A stretch of DNA of 33,558 nucleotides from the NCBI GenBank assembly GCA_029237825.1, contig JAQZBQ010000021.1, positions 1 to 33,558 of the forward strand. The letters run 5' to 3'. Positions 8,739 to 17,000 of the stretch are shown here, piece after piece (the stretch's first letter is position 1; every line of letters begins with the position of its first letter). The notes beneath the pieces were generated by a model. That model had not been told where the DNA came from, searched no databases, and saw only the letters and a program-made list of their open reading frames with translations. Source of the DNA: Bacteroidota bacterium. Its GTDB lineage: Bacteria > Bacteroidota > Bacteroidia > B-17B0 > Aurantibacillaceae. The position numbers and the translations under genes are program-made.

Positions 8739-9968
8739 ATGAGCAAAATTAAAGTAGCTAATCCGGTAGTAGAATTAGACGGAGATGAAATGACCCGCAT
8801 CATCTGGAAATTTATTAAAGATAAATTGATTATTCCGTATCTGGATGTGGACATTAAATACTATGATTTAGGGATGGAATACCGGGATGAAACAAACGAC
8901 CAGGTTACCATTGACGCAGCGGAAGCGATTAAAAAATATGGTGTTGGTATTAAATGTGCAACCATCACACCTGATGAGGCTCGTGTAAAAGAGTTTAATT
9001 TAAAGCAAATGTGGAAGTCTCCTAATGGAACGATTCGTAATATTTTAGATGGGACTGTTTTTCGTGAGCCAATTGTTTGTAAAAATGTACCTCGTTTGGT
9101 TTCTAACTGGACCGCTCCGATTATTGTAGGTCGTCATGCGTTTGGCGATCAATACCGTGCTACGGATATGGTAATTCCGGGAAAAGGTAAATTAACCATG
9201 AAATTTGAAGGTGAGGACGGAAAGGTGATTGAGCACGAAATTTTTAATTTCAAAGGTGCCGGTGTGGCAATGGGTATGTATAACGTGGAAGAATCCATCC
9301 GTGGTTTCGCACATTCATGTTTTAACGTGGCATTGAGCAAAAAATGGCCTTTATACTTATCTACAAAAAACACGATCCTGAAAAAATACGACGGTCGTTT
9401 CAAAGATATTTTCGAAGAAATTTACCAGGCAGATTATAAATCGAAATTTGAAGCTGCAGGAATTGTTTATGAGCACCGTTTAATTGATGACATGGTTGCT
9501 TCAGCATTAAAGTGGAATGGTAATTTTGTTTGGGCATGTAAAAATTATGACGGTGATGTTCAATCTGACTCTGTTGCTCAGGGATTTGGTTCATTAGGAC
9601 TTATGACATCGGTGTTAATTACTCCAGACGGTACAATCATGGAGGCGGAAGCTGCTCATGGAACTGTTACACGTCACTACCGTGATCACCAAAACGGAAA
9701 ACCAACATCTACTAACCCAATTGCTTCTATTTTCGCATGGACACGCGGCCTGGAATTCCGCGGTAAATTGGATAAAAACCAGGAGTTGATTAATTTCTGC
9801 CATGCACTCGAACAAGTATGTGTTGAAACCGTTGAAAGCGGTAAGATGACCAAGGATTTAGCAGTATGTGCACATGGAAACAACGTGAAGCACGGGGAGC
9901 ACTATTTGTATACTGAAGAGTTTTTAGATGCAATAGATTCTAACTTAAAGAAGAAATTAGGAAAATAA
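8739..9968 (+). CDS. icd: NADP-dependent isocitrate dehydrogenase, eukaryotic-type
   Basis: Oxidatively decarboxylates isocitrate to 2-oxoglutarate with NADP in the TCA cycle (cytosol, homodimer by family). The 409-aa length and sequence fit the subfamily found in eukaryotes and some bacteria rather than the E. coli Icd type. Signatures include [14 protein letters not shown] at residues 9-22, the substrate loop [20 protein letters not shown] near residue 92, the metal-binding DDMVASALK and NYDGDVQSD segments, and NADP-site motif [11 protein letters not shown]. No residue appears missing. A consensus promoter lies at 8674-8704. A NifU-like gene follows after 4 bp, so the two are probably cotranscribed. 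Confidence 0.96.
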   Translation: MSKIKVANPVVELDGDEMTRIIWKFIKDKLIIPYLDVDIKYYDLGMEYRDETNDQVTIDAAEAIKKYGVGIKCATITPDEARVKEFNLKQMWKSPNGTIRNILDGTVFREPIVCKNVPRLVSNWTAPIIVGRHAFGDQYRATDMVIPGKGKLTMKFEGEDGKVIEHEIFNFKGAGVAMGMYNVEESIRGFAHSCFNVALSKKWPLYLSTKNTILKKYDGRFKDIFEEIYQADYKSKFEAAGIVYEHRLIDDMVASALKWNGNFVWACKNYDGDVQSDSVAQGFGSLGLMTSVLITPDGTIMEAEAAHGTVTRHYRDHQNGKPTSTNPIASIFAWTRGLEFRGKLDKNQELINFCHALEQVCVETVESGKMTKDLAVCAHGNNVKHGEHYLYTEEFLDAIDSNLKKKLGK

Positions 9969-9972
9969 AAAA

Positions 9973-10212
9973 ATGGACGAGGAATTATTTAATAGGGTAG
10001 AAGCCGCATTGAAAACCATACGCCCCTATCTTGAGGCAGATGGTGGAGATGTTGAGTTGTTGGAAGTTACAGGTGGCGATACGGCTATGCTTGAATTAAA
10101 GGGAGCCTGCAGTACCTGTAGTATGAGCCATATGACCATGAAAGCCGGGATCGAAGAAACGATTAAGCGCGCAGTACCTGAAATTGTATCTGTCCAGGCC
10201 GTTAGAATGTAG
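9973..10212 (+). CDS. NifU C-terminal-domain Fe-S scaffold/carrier protein (Nfu)
   Basis: A 79-aa single-domain protein matching the NifU C-terminal (Nfu) family. It has RPYLEADGGDVELL at residues 17-30 and the cluster-binding CxxC (Cys46, Cys49 in KGACSTCSMS). Family members bind a 4Fe-4S cluster at a dimer interface and deliver it to apo-proteins in the cytosol. It starts 4 bp after the isocitrate dehydrogenase stop and is followed by an intrinsic terminator, giving a two-gene unit. This dehydrogenase does not itself use an Fe-S cluster. The link may be aconitase-level supply to the TCA cycle, which is inference. Confidence 0.93.
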   Translation: MDEELFNRVEAALKTIRPYLEADGGDVELLEVTGGDTAMLELKGACSTCSMSHMTMKAGIEETIKRAVPEIVSVQAVRM

Positions 10213-10229
10213 TTTGGTGATTTCATTTA

Positions 10230-10262
10230 AGTCCTACTCATATTTTGGGTAGGATTTTTTTA
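10230..10262 (+). terminator. Intrinsic terminator after the NifU-like gene
   Basis: TCCTACTC (10232-10239) pairs with GGGTAGGA (10247-10254) with one G-T wobble around a 7-nt loop, followed by eight T residues. It ends about 34 bp before the next start codon. Confidence 0.8.
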
Positions 10263-10296
10263 TTCCTTTCTCATCCCCATCCAATGTATAAACCGT

Positions 10297-10728
10297 ATGG
10301 AAATTAAATTCGCAAATAAAGAAGTAGAGCTTAAAAAAATCATTGAGCTTCGTTACCTCGTGTTGCGGGAGCCATGGAATCAACCTCTAGATTCGGCGAC
10401 AGATAATTTGGAGCAATCTTCGGTTAATGCCTTTATTGAAGAAGATGGGAAAGTAATGGCTTGCGGACGCCTGCAGGATAATGGCCAGGGCGTAGGTCAA
10501 ATCCGGTATATGGCTGTTCATCCCGGTAAGCAGGGAAAAGGGTTAGGAAAAATCATCCTTGAGGCGCTTGAAGCCAAAGCAAACGAAATTCACCTTCATA
10601 CAGTGGAACTTCAGGCACGCAAAAATGCTTTGGAATTTTATTTAAAGAATGGGTACACGAATCTGGGTCCTTCATTTAAACTTTGGGATATCATTGAGCA
10701 TTTTCTGATGAAAAAAGAATTGAATTAG
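10297..10728 (+). CDS. GNAT-family N-acetyltransferase
   Basis: A 143-aa acyl-CoA-dependent N-acetyltransferase fold. The acetyl-CoA pyrophosphate loop Q/RxxGxG is present as QGKGLG (residues 79-84), preceded by the beta-4 strand IRYMAVHP. A late beta-strand/helix pair follows (VELQARKNALEFYLKNGY). The N-terminal LRYLVLREPWNQP and overall size resemble ElaA-like or uncharacterised small GNATs; the acceptor cannot be predicted. The 3' end overlaps the convergent glycosyltransferase gene by 38 bp. It sits 34 bp behind a terminator and I see no consensus promoter in that gap, so it may depend on read-through or on a promoter I cannot recognise. Confidence 0.9.
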   Translation: MEIKFANKEVELKKIIELRYLVLREPWNQPLDSATDNLEQSSVNAFIEEDGKVMACGRLQDNGQGVGQIRYMAVHPGKQGKGLGKIILEALEAKANEIHLHTVELQARKNALEFYLKNGYTNLGPSFKLWDIIEHFLMKKELN

Positions 10729-11752
10729 CATTCATGAATTTTTCAAGCGAAGAATTTACTTGTTCCGATGATATGTTTTTGATGCATTGGAAATCCGGGC
10801 ACATTAGAGGATCAGACACGCGTTTTCGATTCGGATTAATCCAGGCACTGCATGGTGCACACCATACGTCAAGTGACAGCGTTAGATGCGCTTGCCCCAT
10901 CCAATTATAGCCATACAATTTTTTATCGGTTGCACCCCAAATGGTAAATGTAGGTTTGTTTAGCGCGACTGCAATATGCATTAACCCGCTATCCAGGCCA
11001 AGGTAAAACACGGAGTGGTAAATTACCTCCGTAGCTTCGGTGAGGGTCGTTTCCCCTATTAGCAAAACAACGTTGTTCAGTTTGTGTGAAACGAGTAAAT
11101 CAGATAAATCTTTCTCAGTGTAATCACCCAGAATAACTAGAGAAGTTTGGGGAAACCTAGTGTTGATAAAGTTAAAGGTTTGAATCCAGTTATCAAGCGG
11201 CCAGTTTTTATATGGTGCTTTTGAGTTTGCAGAACTGATTTGAACACAGATGTATTGTTGAGGTAAATTGAATTTATTTTTGTTCGTAGGCTTGTAACTT
11301 AAATTAAAATCCAGATCGGCCATTGTTTTTCGTGATTCATACAAGAAAAGATTTTGAAGGGCATCATGGGTGCTATCTTTTGGCTCAACAAAGTGCATTT
11401 TGGCCCCATGCTGAAGGATTCCAAGGTGGTTCGAGTACACGGCCTTTCCCATTAACCTGGCAAGTTTTGCATGAGTATAGCTGAAAGCAAAATGATTCAA
11501 AAAAACGCGATCATATCTGTTAATATGTGTTACCGAATATAGAAGGAGTTCTAGTTTAGAGGTTTTGACTACAATTTTGTGAAAGAGTTGAGTATGGGTA
11601 AATATGCTTTCGCAGTTGAAAGGGGATGTAAATAGGCCCGTAACATGGTATCCGTTTTTAATTAATTCATTTACTAATGGTACTAATAAAATGGTGTCAC
11701 CCACTCCAGCGGAGAAAAAAATAAGTGCTCTTTTATTCTCGTTGTTAGTCAC
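10691..11752 (-). CDS. Glycosyltransferase family 9 (heptosyltransferase-like)
   Basis: A 353-aa GT-B enzyme of the ADP-heptose:LPS heptosyltransferase family (GT9). The N-terminal loop FFSAGVGDTILLVPLVNEL is the usual GxGD acceptor-site motif. The C-terminal donor-site segment LGLDSGLMHIAVALNKPTF, followed by IWGATD, is diagnostic. It probably adds a sugar to lipopolysaccharide core or another surface glycan at the inner face of the inner membrane. The start is a GTG (11750-11752) overlapping the TGA of the upstream FkbM gene (GTGA, 4 bp), implying translational coupling. Cysteines cluster near the C-terminus (WCAPCSAW, PLMCPDFQCI), as in several Bacteroidota members. The last 12 codons overlap the convergent GNAT gene. 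Confidence 0.93.
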   Translation of the reverse strand: MTNNENKRALIFFSAGVGDTILLVPLVNELIKNGYHVTGLFTSPFNCESIFTHTQLFHKIVVKTSKLELLLYSVTHINRYDRVFLNHFAFSYTHAKLARLMGKAVYSNHLGILQHGAKMHFVEPKDSTHDALQNLFLYESRKTMADLDFNLSYKPTNKNKFNLPQQYICVQISSANSKAPYKNWPLDNWIQTFNFINTRFPQTSLVILGDYTEKDLSDLLVSHKLNNVVLLIGETTLTEATEVIYHSVFYLGLDSGLMHIAVALNKPTFTIWGATDKKLYGYNWMGQAHLTLSLDVWCAPCSAWINPNRKRVSDPLMCPDFQCIKNISSEQVNSSLEKFMNANSILFSSENAQ

Positions 11753-12591
11753 GAATTAATTTTAGAATGGATTTCGGTATTGACGTTAGCAATTCTTTTA
11801 AGCAAACCATTGCTTTCGTGGATAAAAATATAATTATTAACGTAGTCTTTTGTCCCAAAGTAAGCAATGGAATTTGTCAGGTACGATTTATCGTTATAAG
11901 GGAGTAGTTGCGCTTTTTCTTTTGAGTAATAGTAACAGTTATATCCTTGCTTTTTAAAATCATCGAAAACGAAATTAATATCTTGTTCATGATGCCTTTG
12001 TTCAATTTCTATAATAAAAGTGGGGTGCTCGCGGTTAATATAGTTTATTGCACCATCCAGTACTGATAGTTCATGCCCCTCCACATCTATTTTTATCAAA
12101 CTCGGTCGAACGCGATGCCGCTTAGTGAAATTATCAAGTGTATCGGTATTTACGTCGTAGCGTGTAGATTGAGTTTCGTTTACTTCTGTCCGTTCAACTT
12201 CTAATGAACTCAGGCAATTGTCTATAACACCGTTTATTTCCGGAATTTTAAATTGGCGTGTCCCGGTAGAATCTGAAATGGCTATATCAAAGACATTACT
12301 TTTGGGGAACATTCGCTGAAGCTGCCGGAATAATTTTTTTTCAGGCTCAAACAAATAAATGTTTTTTGACGGCATTAACTTCTCTGCAAAAAAAGCATAT
12401 TCACCCTTATTGCTTCCAATATCAAAAAAAACCGTGTTTTGTGTTATCAAAAATTCAATGAGTAGAAGTTCTGCATCAAAGTCTGACTGAGCCAGGCTTT
12501 TCCAACTTAATGATTGGTAAGGCAAAAACACTCTTTTTTTAATAAAAGAAGGAGCGCATGTTAACAGTATGTTTTTGATGAATTGCCTCAC
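11749..12591 (-). CDS. FkbM-family methyltransferase
   Basis: A 280-aa SAM-dependent methyltransferase of the FkbM family. The SAM-binding motif I VFFDIGSNKGEYAFFAE (near residue 54) is followed by the acidic ribose-binding strand IYLFEPEKK and by the family signature IKIDVEGHELSVLDGA (near residue 166). FkbM enzymes O-methylate sugars or polyketides, and next to GT9 and a flippase the likely target is a surface glycan. The start is GTG at 12589-12591: an in-frame TAG lies at 12622-12624, no ATG or TTG falls between, and no internal Met occurs before the SAM motif. It shares a 101-bp intergenic region with the divergent flippase. Confidence 0.9.
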   Translation of the reverse strand: MRQFIKNILLTCAPSFIKKRVFLPYQSLSWKSLAQSDFDAELLLIEFLITQNTVFFDIGSNKGEYAFFAEKLMPSKNIYLFEPEKKLFRQLQRMFPKSNVFDIAISDSTGTRQFKIPEINGVIDNCLSSLEVERTEVNETQSTRYDVNTDTLDNFTKRHRVRPSLIKIDVEGHELSVLDGAINYINREHPTFIIEIEQRHHEQDINFVFDDFKKQGYNCYYYSKEKAQLLPYNDKSYLTNSIAYFGTKDYVNNYIFIHESNGLLKRIANVNTEIHSKINS

Positions 12592-12691
12592 GCCTGTTTT
12601 TAAACTGCATACAATATAAAGCTAATATTTATGGTTATGAGCCTGGGCAATTAATTTTTCATATTTTTAGACTGTTCATTTTTTTTGATTT

Positions 12692-13942
12692 TTGCTGAAG
12701 AACATAATATCCACTTTATTTACAAAGGGTTTTGTAGCCCTTATCAACCTTGCTATTTTACTGGTTTCCTGTAAACAATTAGGAAGCGATGTACGGGGGC
12801 AGGTAAGTTTGCTTATTTTTAATATTGCCATTATCCAGATCATAAACGAGATTTATACAGGATACGTATTGGTCTACTTTATTCCTAAGTATTCAATAAA
12901 GAAGGTTTATTTTTTTGGCCTTTTCTGGACCGTTGGATGCACCTTTTTGTGCGCAATGGTTATGTATGTTCTTTTCAAGGTGTTCGATATTGGAGCTGCA
13001 GATCACTGGTTTCATATGATTGCATTGTCTTTCATCATCATTTTACATTCCCTCCACATGGTGTTTATTTTAGCTAAAGAACGAATTAAAGCCTATAATT
13101 ATCTGAATTTTTTCCAACCTGCACTCTTACTACTGGCGCTCGTGGTAGTTATTTTTGTTTTTAATGAACGGCGTGCGGTTAGTTACATCATCGCGCTTTA
13201 CATTTCTTTTTTGATAGCCATTGTAATTTCAAGCAGCCAACTTATTGGAATTTTAAAGGTTGAGAAAGGTGGCCAGTCGGATTTTAGGCCTAAAACCATT
13301 ATTGAAAAGGGGTTTTACAATCAGCTGGCAAATTTATGCCATATTTTAAGCAACCGATACAATTTTTATCTTCTTGGAAATACAATTCTGGTGGGAATTT
13401 ACTCGAGCGCAACTTCACTCATAGAGTCTGTTTGGATTATCAGTGGAAGCGTTTCGCCAATTATCCTCACGTTTATAGCCAACGACCGCGATCCTGCTAA
13501 TAATGGAAGAATTACTCTGCTATTGGCAAAAATCTGTTTTTTATTGAGTTTCCTTTGTATAGTAGTTTTATATTTTATCCCGAAAGATTTTTTCGTGTTT
13601 ATTCTAGGGGAGGATTTTATTCACGTGAAAACCGTGATGTTATACCTTTCTCCTGGAATATTATGCATTAGTTTCGCCACTATTATAAGTCACTATTTCG
13701 CAGGCCTGGGGAAGCAACGCATCCTTCTAATTGCAAACAGCGCAGGACTTCTCACTACCATCAGTACAAGTTATTTTCTGATTTCCAGAGATCAACTGCT
13801 GGGCGCATGTTATGCCGCATGCCTTTCTTATTTTGTAGCATCGCTTATATTGGTCATTTATTTTATGAAAGAAAACGGCTTGCGGTTTCTGGATTTATTT
13901 AAATTTTCTGGTGACATAAATTTGATTAGAGATGCAAAATGA
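12692..13942 (+). CDS. Polysaccharide flippase (Wzx/MATE-like, MOP superfamily)
   Basis: A 416-aa integral membrane protein with about 12 hydrophobic segments, beginning LKNIISTLFTKGFVALINLA, the usual start of O-antigen/polysaccharide transporters. By family it flips lipid-linked oligosaccharides across the inner membrane. The start is TTG at 12692: an in-frame TGA lies two codons upstream (12686-12688) and the first in-frame ATG is about 90 codons in, so a non-ATG start is unavoidable (CTG at 12695 is the other option). It is divergent from the FkbM/GT9 pair, and together the three look like a small surface-polysaccharide module. No polymerase or ligase is seen nearby. Confidence 0.88.
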   Translation: MLKNIISTLFTKGFVALINLAILLVSCKQLGSDVRGQVSLLIFNIAIIQIINEIYTGYVLVYFIPKYSIKKVYFFGLFWTVGCTFLCAMVMYVLFKVFDIGAADHWFHMIALSFIIILHSLHMVFILAKERIKAYNYLNFFQPALLLLALVVVIFVFNERRAVSYIIALYISFLIAIVISSSQLIGILKVEKGGQSDFRPKTIIEKGFYNQLANLCHILSNRYNFYLLGNTILVGIYSSATSLIESVWIISGSVSPIILTFIANDRDPANNGRITLLLAKICFLLSFLCIVVLYFIPKDFFVFILGEDFIHVKTVMLYLSPGILCISFATIISHYFAGLGKQRILLIANSAGLLTTISTSYFLISRDQLLGACYAACLSYFVASLILVIYFMKENGLRFLDLFKFSGDINLIRDAK

Positions 13943-14054
13943 TGTTATTGCCACCATATTAATTAATCTAAAAAGGTGTCGCCTTTATCGAACAAAATTG
14001 TTAAAATCCTTACACATGTAATAAATAGTTATATTTTTATAACAAATTAGTTAC

Positions 14055-17000
14055 ATGCGTTTACCTTACTTTATCCATTTAGTATCCTTTTCAATTTTAA
14101 TTTTATTTTCAAATTTATTTGGGCAATCGCTGGCCAACTATTCAAGTGTTAGAAACAGCGGTGTCAGCTACACCACCATTATGGGATCAGGCACAGCAGT
14201 TAGTTCCTGGAGGAATAATGGGACCGGTGTAACAAACGATAACCGGTCAGAATTTGTGAATATTGGCTTTGATTTCTGGTACGATGGGGTAAGATACACG
14301 CAGTTCTCTGTTTCAACCAACGGTTACATTGATTTTTCCACATCAACACTTGATGGCACTGGGGGAAATGCGTTTGGTGCCAGTAATGTGGCTTTCACGG
14401 GCAATAACATTAATCAGTTGACGGCAACGGCAATAGCTCCTTTTTACGATGACCTTGCCACCCAGGGCGGAACATTAGCGTTAGGTTCCAGTATTCAATA
14501 TAAAATATCGGGCACCGCACCAAATCGTTCTTTAACTGTTGAATGGAGTAACATGTGTGTGAATGGAAACACCACTCCTAATTTAAGTTTTCAGGTAGTA
14601 CTTGCTGAAACTACGGGAATTATTACTATGAATTACGGCACCATGAACGCCGGCACCAACGGCTTTTCATATTCCATGGGTTTAAACAGTGTGCCAATGG
14701 ACCCGATCCCCAGCGCTGCTCAATTGAAAACTTTGCAAACGCCTAATACGAATAATTTTACATTCACACCGACAAATAATTTAAGTATAATTCCAGCTTC
14801 CGGCTCGCAGTACATTTTTACACCGCCTGTTCCAGCGGCGGCAACAGGGTTGCTTACGTTTTCAGGAATCATGCAAAGTTCGATGACACTTAATTGGCCT
14901 AATTGGGCTACCAATGAAGTGGGCTATGTTATTTACAATTCTACCGATAATATTAATTTTTCTTTTGCGGCGCAAACAACTGCCAACGCTGTCAGTGCAG
15001 CGGTCAGCGGCCTTTTGCCTTCTACTACATATTTTTGGAAAGTATTCGCCGTCACCGAAGGGTGCATTAGCTCATCCATTACGGGTAGCGCAACAACTTT
15101 ACCAGCAGGAAATAAGATTTCTGTGACGACAGGGAACTGGAGCAACCCAAATACCTGGTTGCCGGTAGGCGTGCCCACTCTTTACGACAATGTAACTATT
15201 GCTAATGGACATCAGGTGACAATAGATATGAATGCGCTGTGTAATAACTTAACGGTGGGTCAGGGAACAAGTGGAATCCTTCGTATTGGAAATACTACTG
15301 TGCCTCGTGTTACACGTGTAAATGGACTTTTAACCATTAGCAGCGGGGGATCATTTTTGGTGAATGCCGGACCAACTGCCGTTCATAGTTTAACACTCAC
15401 GAATAATGTGATCAATAACGGTACTTTAAATCTTGCTCCGGACGCAAATAGCTTATGTAATGTTTTCTTTTTAAGTAACGGAAGTCTGAATGTTTCAGGA
15501 AGTGGCAGCGTAACCAACTTTAATACAATTTACCTAAGTCTTGGAACTTCATCATCCAATGTGTTGGATATTCAAACTCATAATTTTACTGCGCCTCGGG
15601 ATTTTTTATCACTCGTGAACGGTACGTTTAAATTATCTACAACCGGGGCATCTTCAATTACGCCGTATAGTATTGCGACTACTATCCCTTCTACAGGCGG
15701 TATCTGGCTTAACTCAGCTGCTTCAACCATTAACTTTTCCGGTTCCGTAACATTAAAGGGTAATCTCACTGTATCTAATGGCATTTTGAATGTTGGGGAT
15801 ATAGCCAACGAAGACCTAATTGCCAATGGAGGGACGCTGTCCGTAAGTAATGGAACAATTAATATTGCGGGTAAATACTATCCGTTTTCTACAAGTAGTC
15901 CTTCCAATTTTATGATGTCTGGAGGCAATGTAATTGTACCGGCTTTTGGATCAACCCATATTACCACAGCGCCTTTCCAGATATCAAGCGCAGGTTCCCA
16001 GTTTATAATGAGCGGAGGATCAATTATCATTCCAAGGGAAGGTGGATCAGGCGCTCAGGATTTAGGATTTGTTAATACGGTGACAGGAAGCGGGAGCATA
16101 ACTGGCGGTACGCTTCAGATAGGCACGGTTACTAGTCCGGCCACACAAATCATTAAAATCAATTCTATCGGTTCTATTGGTAATTTATTGGTATCTAGTG
16201 CCAATGTAACGGCATCTGTAACAACAAATTCACTCAGTGTTAACGGACACGTTACCATAACGTCAGGTACGCTTTCCGCAACCAGTCAAACAATTTCGCT
16301 TGGCGGAAACTGGAATAACAATACAGGTATGTTTTTACCTGGAACCGGGTTAGTGTCTTTTACCGGGACTTCTTCTCAAAGTATTTATAAGGCAAGCGGA
16401 GAAGTTTTTAATAATGTTTCTTTTTCAAACGCGGGCAATAAACAATTGTTTAGTTCTATAACGGTTAACACATTAACAATTCAATCCGGATCTTTTTCAG
16501 CTAACACATTTAGTGTTTTTTTATCAGGAAGCTGGATAAATAACGGTGGGACTTTTGTTCCGGGAACGAGCACCGTAACCTTTACAAATTCAATTGTTCA
16601 AGCCATTTTCAAATCAGGCGGTGAAACGTTTAATAACCTGATCTTTTCCGGAGCAGGAAATAAGAGTTTGCTCAGCAGCATAAATGCAAACGATTTAACC
16701 ATTACGGCAGGTTCCCTCACTACAAATGCCTACAATGTTTCTCTTACCGGAAACTGGACAAATAATGGTGGCTTATATATTCCCGGACAAAACACAACTC
16801 TTTTTACCGGGCTTTCGGCTCAAACCATTTTGAAAGCGGGTGGTGAAATTTTTAATAACATTTCATTTTCGAATAGCGGAGCAAAAATGCTGGCTAGTGC
16901 AATTACAGCTAGTAACGTGGTTATTCAATCAGGGTCAACAGTAGATGTGAGCACAGCAAATTATCAGATGAATGTGAAAGGGGATTTTTTAAACAATGGT

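Noticed and set aside
10691-13942. Polysaccharide module as a defence or mobile island
   Set aside because: No integrase, repeats, tRNA or defence domains; the products fit surface-glycan synthesis.
13970-14000. Possible terminator after the flippase gene (AAAGG...CCTTT)
   Set aside because: Only a 5-bp stem and no clear T run; too weak to report.
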